Below, piece by piece: positions 24,111 to 33,399 of a stretch of 64,000 nucleotides of DNA. Below the pieces are notes generated by a model. It did not search any database. It was not told where the DNA came from and saw only the letters and a list, made by a program, of their open reading frames with translations. A program made the translations under genes and the position numbers. Source of the stretch: Flavobacterium album (GTDB lineage Bacteria > Bacteroidota > Bacteroidia > Flavobacteriales > Flavobacteriaceae); assembly GCF_003096035.1 (NCBI RefSeq), contig NZ_CP029186.1, positions 124,001 through 188,000 of the forward strand, written 5' to 3'. Numbering within the stretch: position 1 is the stretch's first letter; each line of letters begins with the position of its first letter.

Positions 24111-24842
24111 TTAAAAATTACATAGATCAACTTGCTGCGTTATTTCTGCCCATCGTGCAGAAATCAGCTTGGCATAGTCGATATAAAACAGGCCATAGCT
24201 GCCTATGGAATACCCTTCATTAACTTCAACAACAAGAAACCTACCGTCTGCTGTGCGTCCAAAATCTATCGCGTAGCCAGCCGGGGCATTCTCATAATCC
24301 CGAACAGCATCCTCAATGACTATAGGATCATAGTGATGATGCCAATCGCCTTTATAATGCTTTACACCCAGTATTTTCCCATAACGCACAAATACCCTCC
24401 ATTCGCTGACAAATTCTACAGGCTCAGACACCCAGACATTTATATCCGTACCCTGTTCCCCGCAGCCGATAAGGTCGTAAGTGTTTTTCACATACCTCCC
24501 GGTAAACTTTTTCAAGCGTCCTTTCGGTTTCACGAAAACATTCCATAACTGAGGGTCATTTGCTATAGTATTAATGGTGGACTCACTTATTTTCCTTCCG
24601 TAATATTTTGACAGTGATTTTGGATAGTCGTTGTGCTCAGGGACTTCAAAGCCCATTTTCTTTATTGCAGATTGTATGAATTCTATACTTCCCAGAAAAA
24701 CATTACTTTCTAATATTTGCAGGGCATCTAAACTTTCAACTTGAATAACATCAAATCCCATGGAATAAAAGGCTTCATTACCCGCAAAGAAGCTAATATT
24801 GCTAAAATCGCCACGCACCAATTTTTCTGTATATAGTATCAT
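24111..24842 (-). CDS. ATP-grasp domain protein of the R2K type
   Basis: 243 aa. Features fit the R2K ATP-grasp clade (PF14243-like): a variable N-terminal half, NVFVKPKG..K.FTG (ATP-binding strand), E..SEWRVFVRYGKILGVKHYKGD, YAIDFGRTADGRFLVVEVNEGYSIGSYGL (metal-binding E and N at the end). These proteins are predicted to make peptide-like bonds, often as modifying enzymes in accessory systems. No carrier or precursor peptide gene is evident next to it. Convergent with the LytTR gene (25 nt between stops). Confidence 0.75.
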   Translation of the reverse strand: MILYTEKLVRGDFSNISFFAGNEAFYSMGFDVIQVESLDALQILESNVFLGSIEFIQSAIKKMGFEVPEHNDYPKSLSKYYGRKISESTINTIANDPQLWNVFVKPKGRLKKFTGRYVKNTYDLIGCGEQGTDINVWVSEPVEFVSEWRVFVRYGKILGVKHYKGDWHHHYDPIVIEDAVRDYENAPAGYAIDFGRTADGRFLVVEVNEGYSIGSYGLFYIDYAKLISARWAEITQQVDLCNF

Positions 24843-24891
24843 CCTTAAAAATATATATGCGAATGTATGGATTTAATTTTGCGGTATGGCA

Positions 24892-24923
24892 TAAAAAAAA
24901 GCCACGAGCATAACCCGTAGCTT
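24892..24923 (-). terminator. Terminator of the lipoprotein gene at 24946
   Basis: On the minus strand gaagctacg ... cgtggctt (one mismatch) followed by eight T. Confidence 0.65.
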
Positions 24924-24945
24924 CATTACTATAAGCCAAAACTTT

Positions 24946-25413
24946 TTAATTCTTCTCAAATACCAGATAATCCGTACCGCCGTTGCCACCGCTTACATCC
25001 CTGAGCTTTATCCTTATGCCGCTGCGTTCCATAATATCCCAGTCGTCTGTCAGGTCGGTAAACATATCAGGGCTTGAAAAAACGATATTAAAATCGATAT
25101 CGCTGTCGCTGCTGTTGTCGTCATCGCTGCTGTCATCGTTGGTTACAGTCCACAGCCCGTTGAAGGTACTGGTGCCGTTTGTAGCTGTAATTACGTTATT
25201 TTCGTCAAAGGTAAAGTTGAAGTTTGTAAAATGGTTCGTTTCATCATTACCGTCATCAATAAAGCTGGTAATCCTCCAGGTCCCCGACTTCATATTATTA
25301 ATTACCGCTGTAGGGCTGGCATTCACCGAGGCTGCCGCACTATCATCGTCAGAGCATGAAACCGCAATGCCCGAAAATATAATCCCCGCTAAAAGCAAAT
25401 TCAGTTTTTTCAT
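24946..25413 (-). CDS. Lipocalin-like lipoprotein
   Basis: 155 aa. Lipobox AVSC after a short hydrophobic segment; an acidic mature part rich in Asp/Asn/Ser, including a DDSSDDDNSSDSDID loop. GTWRITSFIDDG and FNGLWTV are typical of lipocalin-like strands in Bacteroidota lipoproteins. Located at the outer membrane or cell surface. Single gene with own terminator; function unknown. Confidence 0.72.
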   Translation of the reverse strand: MKKLNLLLAGIIFSGIAVSCSDDDSAAASVNASPTAVINNMKSGTWRITSFIDDGNDETNHFTNFNFTFDENNVITATNGTSTFNGLWTVTNDDSSDDDNSSDSDIDFNIVFSSPDMFTDLTDDWDIMERSGIRIKLRDVSGGNGGTDYLVFEKN

Positions 25414-25701
25414 AATGATTTTATTAAGTGTTAATTGTTTGAGTCCAAAATACTAAGTTACATCCGTTGCGTGAGGACATGAAATTATTTATATTTTCCT
25501 TAGCAACTGCGGCAAATATAGAAGCATCCTCATCATTAAAGTCGGCAATTGAGCAGCTAAGGCTTTTGGCTTACTATATGCGGGCAGGCGTTTAGTATCT
25601 GCAACAGAGGGCATCCTTAAAATTCTGCAAAGATTTTTTAGGGTAATTGGCTTCCCGCTTGTTTAGATTTTTGTAATTTAACAGCCATTTTACCAACCTA
25701 A

Positions 25702-26223
25702 ATGATGCAGGATCGTATGACAGGCATTTGCGAAGAGCTTACTTTTTCCAATTTCTTCAAAAGCCATGCAAAAACATTGCGCAACTACCTTTTCTATAAA
25801 TTCGGGAATGAAGAACAGGCAGAAGACGTAACCCAGGAGGCTTTTATAAAGCTATGGGAAAATTGTGCCACCGTGCCGCCCGAAAAGGCAAAGTCGTTTC
25901 TTTACACCGTGGCCAACAACACCTCGCTAAACCATGTGGCACACCAAAAAGTGGTGCTCGATTTCAATAAAAAAAGCACCGCTCCGGTTACCGACAGCCA
26001 AAGCCCCGAATTCCTTATGGAAGAAGAGCAGTTTAAGGTAAAATTGCAAAAAGCCATCGCAGGGCTCTCAGAAGCGCAGCGTAGCGCTTTCCTGCTGCAT
26101 CGCATCGACGGTAAGAAATACCATGAAATAGCTGAAATACTGGAAATAAGCGTTAAAGCCGTGGAAAAAAGGATTCATGGCGCCCTGCAGCAATTACGTA
26201 AAGATATTGACAATATCAGGTAG
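25702..26223 (+). CDS. ECF-type RNA polymerase sigma factor
   Basis: 173 aa. Sigma region 2 (FFKSHAKTLRNYLFYKFGNEEQAEDVTQEAFIKLWEN) and region 4 (AIAGLSEAQRSAFLLHRIDGKKYHEIAEILEISVKAVEKRIHGALQQLR). It belongs with the FecR-like gene 46 nt downstream and the TonB receptor after it, i.e. a cell-surface signalling sigma of the FecI kind. The signal is probably the receptor's substrate. Two ATGs in tandem (25702 and 25705) are possible starts. Confidence 0.93.
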   Translation: MMQDRMTGICEELTFSNFFKSHAKTLRNYLFYKFGNEEQAEDVTQEAFIKLWENCATVPPEKAKSFLYTVANNTSLNHVAHQKVVLDFNKKSTAPVTDSQSPEFLMEEEQFKVKLQKAIAGLSEAQRSAFLLHRIDGKKYHEIAEILEISVKAVEKRIHGALQQLRKDIDNIR

Positions 26224-26269
26224 GGGATTTTGATGATTAACTGTTATATTAGTAATAAACAGGGATACA

Positions 26270-27175
26270 ATGAAAGATGATGTTACATTAGCCAGGTGGC
26301 TGAACGATGAGATGGATGAAATGGAATTGAAAGATTTCATGGCATCGCCTGAGTTTGCGACCTACGAAAAGATACGCAAATATTCGGCGGAGCTTACTGC
26401 CCCTGAGGCGGATATGGACGCTTTATACGAATCTGTAAGCCGTAATAAAAACAGGCAGGGGGCGCCAAAAGTACGCCAGCTGAACCCGTGGTTCCCAAGA
26501 GTAGCCGCAATACTGGTTATCGTGTTTGGAGCGGCGTTCTTCTTTTACACTTCTAAAACCACTACCCAGATAGCCGATCTCGGCAAAAGGACTGAGTTCT
26601 TATTGCCTGACAATTCTGAAGTAGTGCTTAACTCAGGTTCAGAAGCAGAATACAAGACATGGAACTGGGATGGCAACCGCAAGATAGAACTTAATGGCGA
26701 AGCATATTTTAAAGTAGCCAAAGGCGAAAAATTCGATGTGGTTACCGATATGGGGACTGTTACCGTTGTGGGCACACAATTCAATGTAAAAGCCAGGGGC
26801 AGCCGTTTTGATGTAACCTGTTTCGAAGGCAGGGTAAAAGTAGCCAGCGGTAAGGAATCGATACTGCTTACACCGGGGAAAAGCGTGGCGTTCGTGAAAG
26901 GTAAAATGATGGCTGTACCGGCAGAGGAAAATGCTCCGGGATGGATCAGCTATGAGACTTCGTTCGCCAATGAGCAGCCGCAAAACATAATTGATGAAAT
27001 AGGCCGCCAGTACAATGTGAAAATTGAGCTTAAAGCCGCACTTCCTAACGACGGCAAAGGCTTTACGGGAACGATCCCTATGAATGACCTTGATACTGCG
27101 CTTGATATAATTAAGACCATATATCATTTAAAGTCTGAAAAGGCAGGCAACAAAATCATATTAACGTCTGAATGA
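26270..27175 (+). CDS. FecR-family anti-sigma regulator
   Basis: 301 aa. A cytoplasmic N-terminal part (DVTLARWLNDEMDEMELKDF), one membrane helix about 83-99 (VAAILVIVFGAAFFFY), and a periplasmic FecR domain (GKRTEFLLPDNSEVVLNSGSEAEYK, LNGEAYFKVAKG, GTVTVVGTQFNV) with a C-terminal DUF4974-like part (PQNIIDEIGRQYNVKI). It conveys the signal from the TonB receptor STN domain to the sigma factor. Its TGA overlaps the ATG of the receptor gene (27172-27175). Confidence 0.93.
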   Translation: MKDDVTLARWLNDEMDEMELKDFMASPEFATYEKIRKYSAELTAPEADMDALYESVSRNKNRQGAPKVRQLNPWFPRVAAILVIVFGAAFFFYTSKTTTQIADLGKRTEFLLPDNSEVVLNSGSEAEYKTWNWDGNRKIELNGEAYFKVAKGEKFDVVTDMGTVTVVGTQFNVKARGSRFDVTCFEGRVKVASGKESILLTPGKSVAFVKGKMMAVPAEENAPGWISYETSFANEQPQNIIDEIGRQYNVKIELKAALPNDGKGFTGTIPMNDLDTALDIIKTIYHLKSEKAGNKIILTSE

Positions 27176-29713
27176 GGTTAAACATCCGGCATTTTTTGCT
27201 GTTTAGCTGCTTTTTTTTTTCGCCGCCAATTCTTTTGGGCAGGACGAAAAGAAAAGTATTGAACTCAAAAAAATACTGGATGCTATTGCCCTTCAGCACA
27301 ATGTAAAATTCAGTTATGACGAAAAGGATGTATTTGGGCACAGCATATTTCCGCCCTCTCCCACCCTTCCGCTCAAGGCCAAGCTGATTTACATTTCCAA
27401 CCGTACCAACCTTCTTTATAAAGAGACCGGCGATTATATCATTATCTATACCGGCGCCAGAGCCGACTCCAAAAGGCTTTGTGCCTATGTTATTGATGAG
27501 TATGGACAGGCCGTTGACAATGCTGTGATACAATATTCGGGAGACAAAAAGATCGTTACCGGGCCCGATGGCTATTTTGAGCTTAAAAAGCCGCTTACAG
27601 ATAATATCATTGTAGGGCAGATGGGCTTTGAATCCCGCACTTTAAAGCCCCAGGATTTTTCCGACGATGATTGTAAAGAGATAGTCCTTAGCCTCGAAAT
27701 CCTCGAACTTAAAGAAGTCGTTGCCGAGCGCTACCTTACCACAGGTATCTCTAAAAAGAAAGACGGCACCTTCAGCATCCGGCCCGATAAGTTCGGTATA
27801 CTCCCCGGGCTGATAGAACCTGACGTACTAATGGCAATGCAGCAATTGCCGGGCATCAACAGCATTGACGAAACCGTATCGAACATCAACGTGCGCGGCG
27901 GCACCCACGACCAAAACCTTTTTATGTGGAACGGCATACGCCTTTTCCAAACGGGCCATTTCTTCGGGCTCATTTCGGCCCTCAACCCCAACCTTGCGCA
28001 CGAGATCAAAATATCCAAGAACGGCACGTCTGCTTTTTATGGCGAAAGTGTGTCGAGCGCAGTAGACATTTCCTCCCGCCCTGCCGATATCGGTAAAGGA
28101 ACCGCGAGTGTTGGCAGCAACATGATCGGTACTGATTTTTACACGAAGATAAAAGCCAGTGAAAATGCTAATTTTGAGATTTCGGCTCGACGCTCTTTTA
28201 CCGATGTGATCGACCTGCCTACCTACAGCAAATATTCGAAAAGGATATTCCAGAACACCATTGTTACTGAGCTTAATAACAGTACCGATGTGAATTATAA
28301 AAGCGACAAGGAATTTTATTTTTACGATTTTACAGGTCAATACCACCAAAAGATCGGTGATAAAAATGATATTTATGTGGATGTCATTGGCATCAACAAC
28401 AGGCTGGATTTTACGCAGGGTACCATCACGGCTACCAATGTAGTTACCGAAATAAGTACCTTGAGGCAGCTCACCCTTGGCGGAACGGCAGCCTGGCGGC
28501 GGAAATGGAGCGACAGGCACAGCAGCGAGTTTGGCTTTTACGGCTCTTATTATAATGTTGACGGCACCAATGCATCCCTTGAATTCAACCAGGTGACGCA
28601 GCAGGAAAACAAGATCCTGGATGCCGGTTTCCATTTAAGCGATTCCTACAGGCTGAACCCGTTGTTCAACCTCAAAACCGGGTACCAGTACAACGAGATA
28701 GGGGTTGAGAACAGTGACCGGGTAAATGAGCCAGAGTACAGCCGCAGTATAAAAGAGGTACTCCGAACACATGCCGCAATTGGTGAACTGGAATATGATT
28801 CTAAAGACCGGAAACTGTATTCGCGGGCCGGGATAAGGGGCAATTACATCGAGCAGTTTGCCATGGCTTATATCGAGCCAAGGCTGCAGGTGACCTATAT
28901 GCCCAACACCGCATGGCAGGCAGAATTTCTCGCGGAGCAAAAAAGCCAGACCGCATCGCAAATAGTAGAGCTCCAGGGTGATTTTTTGGGGATAGAAAAA
29001 CGCCGCTGGATTTTGTCAAACGATAAGGACATACCGGTACAGCGTAGCAGGCAAGCCTCTGTGGGCCTAACTTTTAAAGATAAAGGGTGGCTGGTATCGC
29101 TGGAGAATTTTTATAAGAAGGTAAAAGGTATAACTACCTACGGGCAGGCCTTCCAGGACCAGTTGGAACTTGTGCAGGCACAGGGAAGCTATACGGTGGT
29201 AGGTACCGAATTCCTGGTACAGAAGCAGTTTAAAGGGTTCTACGCCTGGCTAAGCTATACGTGGAATGACAACAACTACAGCTTCAATGGCATTTCGCCG
29301 GATAAATTCCCCAGCAGCTTTGAGATAAAGCACACGGTAAACAGCGCTGCGATTTACGAATGGCATAGGTTTAAAATAGCGATGGGTTCCAAATGGTATA
29401 CGGGAAAGCCTGTTACCCCCCTTTAAACTCTATTGCGGCAGATATGGCCCCTAATGCTTCCGGAATAGCCTACGCTTCCCCTAATTCTGATAACATAGGT
29501 AACTTTTTCCAGGTCAATTTTTCCGCTTCTTACACCTGCACGATAAAGGATAAAGTGCGCCTTCAGCTGGGGGTTTCGGTACTGAATATCTTTAACAGGA
29601 GGAACATCATCAACCGCTATTACCGCCTGAACAATACCAATAATGCTATCGAGGTGGTTAATACTTACTCTATAGAAAGGACTCCCAATGCGCTTATAAA
29701 GCTGAGTTTTTAG
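27172..29713 (+). pseudogene. TonB-dependent receptor with STN domain, broken by two homopolymer frameshifts
   Basis: The ATG at 27172 overlaps the FecR stop (ATGA), but after the signal-peptide start (MRLNIRHFLLFSC) the frame is lost at a run of ten T (27211-27220). One more T (or two fewer) would restore FAANSFGQDEKK and a secretin/TonB N-terminal (STN) domain, a carboxypeptidase-regulatory-like domain (KRLCAYVIDEYGQAVDNAV), the plug (INVRGGTHDQNLFMWNGI) and the barrel. A second shift lies at a run of six C (29415-29420): KPVTPL ends early, and one extra C would continue as KPVTPPLNSIAADM... to LIKLSF at 29713. The corrected length is about 847 aa. Could be sequencing error, decay, or phase variation at the T-run. 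Third gene of the sigma/FecR set. Confidence 0.85.
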
Positions 29714-30178
29714 TACCCGTTGAGCTCAACAAAGCTGATCTTAACATCATCCCCGACAGCAGTCACGGTAACATCGGTACAAATGATCTGGTTCGTTGAA
29801 GGCCAGGTATAACAAACAGCATACATATCTTTATTTTGATCGTCCTTTTGAATGACAAGTGTTTTCAAGGTTGCCACATCAGAGTCCTGTGCGCTAAGAA
29901 AGGGGTCGGAATCAAGCGAGGCATTCTCAATTTTCTGTGCCAGCCCAGCCGTGCAGTATTTTCTGATTACCTGCCATCCTTGCTTTATCTGTTGGCGCGA
30001 CATCGCCCTGCATAATATATTCCGTATAAAAAGACTTCAGCATCTTTTCGGCAGCTGCATTTGAAGCCTTGTTGCTTTTTACTGAAACATCCTTATGAGA
30101 ACCACCTGATTTCCCTGTTGTTTTATCAGTGCAGGACATAAGGACTAAGAGCGCCATTATACTGAATAATTGTTTCAT
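29710..30178 (-). pseudogene. Frameshifted lipoprotein (DUF3828-like)
   Basis: Two overlapping minus-strand frames together make one protein: MKQLFSIMALLVLMSCTDK (lipobox LMSC) ... FYTEYIMQGDVAPTDKARMAGNQK in one frame, then KYCTAGLAQKIENASLDSDPFLSAQDSD ... VELNGY in the other. Removing one A from the aaaa near 29967 (minus-strand cagaaaatac) joins them in frame. FYTEYI, KYCT..L and DPFL..QD resemble periplasmic DUF3828-like lipoproteins; that family match is from memory. The stop overlaps the receptor's stop on the other strand. It is the third frameshift within 3 kb. Confidence 0.7.
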
Positions 30179-30196
30179 AATACCTCTTATAAACAA

Positions 30197-30222
30197 CAAA
30201 CCCGCCTTGGGAGCGGATTTGC
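30197..30222 (-). terminator. Terminator of the PNGase F-like gene
   Basis: On the minus strand aatccgc...gcgggtt, followed by a T-rich tail (tgttgttta), about 20 nt after the stop at 30242. Confidence 0.65.
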
Positions 30223-30241
30223 ATTTCTATTTAACTTAAAT

Positions 30242-31633
30242 CTATTTTTTGATAATCTTTTTTGTAGCGCTAAGGTTATTTCCGAACTCTACTTTCACCA
30301 TATAGATGCCGCTTTGCATCTCTGACATATCTATTTTCTCAGTAGTCCCTTCAAATACCGTCTGCCCCAGCGTGTTGACAACCGTAACCGTTTTCACCTG
30401 CTGGTCGCCGGTTCCTATCGTTGCAATATCAGTCACAGGGTTAGGGTAAATATTGAAAGCATTGTGCTCAAAGTCCGGCGTACCCAGTGTCTCGCTATAG
30501 CCCTGCATGTATACCGACATTGGGAAATAGCCATCGCTGCCATTGCCTGCGCCATTTAAAAACTCAGCCTCCGGTACGTCTATCTTAAACGAATGCTCTC
30601 CGGCTGCAAGATCTCCTAACTCGATAACGCGGGTAGGTATCTTATTGCCCGGACACCAGTTATTCCAGGCCCATGCGGCATTGGTATTAGGGCGGTAAGC
30701 CCCCGTAGCACAGTTGATGTAAATACAGTTCGGCATCGTGTTGTATACCCTGTAAGGCACGCAGGAAAGTCCGCCTGGGGTGTAGTTTGTAACTTCCACT
30801 CCATCAAAATAAACATGGTGTTTGCGCCTTAAAAATTCTTCCTGCTGCCCATGGTTGGAGGTTATAAGGTAGAATTTGGCATTTGGAACAGGCTCATCAA
30901 GCGTGAAGGTAATCGTCCGCACGGTTTGCCCGATTTCATCTGTCCCCTCAAGTGTATAATTTTTCAGCTCGTACTTATAGGACAACGGCACAAAGTGATT
31001 TTCACCCTGTACCAGGTTAGGGTTGTTATTCGAAACGAGCTCTAAAGACCCCATGTACACATCGTTCCTTCCGGTACAAGTTGCCGGAAGATCGTGTACT
31101 GCACCTGCAGACGAGTCCCCCTGGTAACCGTATACTTCCAGTTCAATCCAGAAGTCATAATTGCTGCTTATGCTTGTATCATGCAATATCTTAGTAATAT
31201 TATTCACCTCGAAAGTATATGGAACCGATGCCGGATTTGTGACATTAAGATTCATGAAAGGTGTGATAAAACGTCCTATTTCTATCCTGGTGATATTGGT
31301 ATCATTATAACCATAGCTGGTAGCGCCTGCAGGAACCATTACCAGGTTTACATTCCCGATCCTGTCGTAGGTGTCACAAAGCGGGAAAAGCGTTACGTTC
31401 AGGGTAAGCATATTCCCGATAGATTCAATCTGCTCTGCAGTAAGCTTGCGGCTGTACGATGAATTTCTTGTTCTTATTAAACCATCCGGCACAGGCTCGC
31501 TAACCGGCCCTTCATACATATTGTAATAAATAACCTGGTCGAAAAAGCTAAGGGTATAAGGATCCTGCGCTTGTGCCGTAAAAGACGCAAAAAGTGAAGC
31601 GAATAAAGAAAAAATGAGTAAAGTTTTTTTCAT
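30242..31633 (-). CDS. PNGase F-like peptide-N-glycosidase, T9SS cargo
   Basis: 463 aa. Signal peptide MKKTLLIFSLFASLFASFTAQA. Residues about 75-360 parallel PNGase F of Elizabethkingia: LCDTYDRIGNVNLV (D90, matching the catalytic Asp region), RIEIGRFITPFMN (116-128), IELEVYGYQ (E164/E166), SNHGQQEEFLRR (E265/E266) and WNNWCPGNKIPTRVIELG. The last 70 residues are a clear T9SS type A sorting domain (FNIYPNPVTDIATI ... GQTVFEGTTEKIDMSEMQSGIYMVKVEF ... TKKIIKK). It probably cleaves N-glycans from glycoproteins outside the cell. Active-site identity rests on motif comparison from memory. Monocistronic, terminated at 30197. Confidence 0.82.
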   Translation of the reverse strand: MKKTLLIFSLFASLFASFTAQAQDPYTLSFFDQVIYYNMYEGPVSEPVPDGLIRTRNSSYSRKLTAEQIESIGNMLTLNVTLFPLCDTYDRIGNVNLVMVPAGATSYGYNDTNITRIEIGRFITPFMNLNVTNPASVPYTFEVNNITKILHDTSISSNYDFWIELEVYGYQGDSSAGAVHDLPATCTGRNDVYMGSLELVSNNNPNLVQGENHFVPLSYKYELKNYTLEGTDEIGQTVRTITFTLDEPVPNAKFYLITSNHGQQEEFLRRKHHVYFDGVEVTNYTPGGLSCVPYRVYNTMPNCIYINCATGAYRPNTNAAWAWNNWCPGNKIPTRVIELGDLAAGEHSFKIDVPEAEFLNGAGNGSDGYFPMSVYMQGYSETLGTPDFEHNAFNIYPNPVTDIATIGTGDQQVKTVTVVNTLGQTVFEGTTEKIDMSEMQSGIYMVKVEFGNNLSATKKIIKK

Positions 31634-31725
31634 GTTGTGTAGTTTAGTGGGCGTAATTTAATGAAAAATTTCATTATCACTCCATTAACCACAGTTTAAC
31701 ACGATTTCGCTTTTAAATGTTATAT

Positions 31726-33399
31726 TTAAAACTGGAAATAGATAAATGGTTGCGGCCCTGCGGATGCTGCGGCATATACCAGCCAGTATACCAACCCTAA
31801 TAAAACACCTTTTACTACAAGCGGCGACTGGTCAAAACCTTTCTTCATGGCGACCGAAATGCCTTCCGGCATGAAGTGCCATACATAACCTATCAGCATC
31901 AGCAGGAATACGTTTTTGTAGCCCATGATGATGATCTGCCATTGTGCCGGGTCGAACGTTACATTGCCAATATTATTGATAAGGTCAAGCGCTATGGTAA
32001 AGTCTTTAGCCCGGAAAAATATCCAGCAGAAAGCCACAAAGTGAAACGTGAGCAGTACCGAGATAAATGTCCACAGGCTGCCAAAAGCAGAAGGCTTGCC
32101 TTCTTTTTTAGACGGGAAAAATTCGGCAAACAGCTTATGTACTGCCAGTGCAATGCCGTGCAGTGCTCCCCAGATAATAAAGCGAAGGCTCGCGCCATGC
32201 CAAAGCCCGCCAAGAAGCATTGTGGTAAGCAGGTTAACATTGGTGTACATCGTTTTCTCCTTATCCTTCCTGGCCAAAAGGAAGGTGAGCGTAAATACCA
32301 ATAATCCGGCAACGCTGATGATAAGCGGGATATTGCTTGTTGGCGAATAGGTAATACCCCATACTATAAGCCCGAAGAAAAACAGCGCCGGAAACAAAAA
32401 TCCTGCGAACGAGCCGTGGCGGTTACCCCCTACGGAGATATAAAGGAAATCCTTAAGCCACGTGGACAGCGATATATGCCACCTTCTCCAGAACTCGGTA
32501 ATAGAAGCCGATTTATAAGGCGTACGGAAGTTGGTCGGCAGCTTAAAGCCAAGCAATAAGGCTACCCCAATCGCCATGTCGCTGTATCCCGAGAAGTCGC
32601 AGTATATCTGTATCGTATAGCCATAAGCCGCCATAAGGTTCTCAAAAGCGGTATAGCTGTTGGGTGAATCGAACACACGATCGACAAAGTTGATGGAGAT
32701 ATAATCGGATATCACCGTCTTCTTAATAAGTCCGCCGATGATTAGGAACAGTGCGTAGTTGATATCCTGTTTGGTGACGTTCAGCCTGGCGTAGATCTGT
32801 GGGATGAAGTCCTTAGCTCTTACGATAGGCCCTGCCACAAGCTGCGGGAAGAAAGACACGAAAAACAGGTAATCTACATAGTTCTTGGCCGGGATAATTT
32901 CCTTACGGTAAATTTCTATGATATAACTGATGGACTGGAACGTATAGAACGATATACCCACCGGCAGCAGCACTTTATGGAAGGTATAATTCCACCCGAA
33001 AAGGCTGTTACTGCTTTCTAATATGAAGGTCGTATATTTAAAGTAACCAAGAAAAGTGAGGTTAACAATGACACTAAACCACAGGTAAACCCTGCGCGGT
33101 ATGGTACGCGTTTCCCGGTACAGGAAGTAGCTGAGCGTATAATCTACCACCGATGAGAGTAGCAATAGCATAAAGTAAGCCCCGCTTGACTTGTAGTAGA
33201 AGAACAGCGAGAAGCATATCACATAAACGATCCTTAAATGGAACGTTTTCCTGGTAAGGATATAGATGGCATAAAAAACGGTGAACAGCCCCAGAAAAAG
33301 CGGCGTGTTGAACAGCAACGGCGCTTCTCGGTTGTATGTAAACCATCCTTCTACATCACTCCATGTTATATTGGGCAAATATTTTGAAAGCTCTGTCAC
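31726..33399 (-). CDS. MBOAT-family O-acyltransferase (AlgI/PatA-like)
   Basis: 557 aa with about ten or more membrane helices. MBOAT hallmarks: FWRRWHISLSTWLKDFLYISVGGNR and LLGGLWHGASLRFIIWGALHG, the latter holding the catalytic His. It transfers acetyl groups across the membrane onto cell-surface polysaccharide (as AlgI in alginate or PatA in peptidoglycan). It is the last gene of a minus-strand group with two SGNH proteins, which in related systems complete the transfer. Its ATG overlaps the stop of the preceding gene by 4 nt. Confidence 0.93.
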   Translation of the reverse strand: MTELSKYLPNITWSDVEGWFTYNREAPLLFNTPLFLGLFTVFYAIYILTRKTFHLRIVYVICFSLFFYYKSSGAYFMLLLLSSVVDYTLSYFLYRETRTIPRRVYLWFSVIVNLTFLGYFKYTTFILESSNSLFGWNYTFHKVLLPVGISFYTFQSISYIIEIYRKEIIPAKNYVDYLFFVSFFPQLVAGPIVRAKDFIPQIYARLNVTKQDINYALFLIIGGLIKKTVISDYISINFVDRVFDSPNSYTAFENLMAAYGYTIQIYCDFSGYSDMAIGVALLLGFKLPTNFRTPYKSASITEFWRRWHISLSTWLKDFLYISVGGNRHGSFAGFLFPALFFFGLIVWGITYSPTSNIPLIISVAGLLVFTLTFLLARKDKEKTMYTNVNLLTTMLLGGLWHGASLRFIIWGALHGIALAVHKLFAEFFPSKKEGKPSAFGSLWTFISVLLTFHFVAFCWIFFRAKDFTIALDLINNIGNVTFDPAQWQIIIMGYKNVFLLMLIGYVWHFMPEGISVAMKKGFDQSPLVVKGVLLGLVYWLVYAAASAGPQPFIYFQF

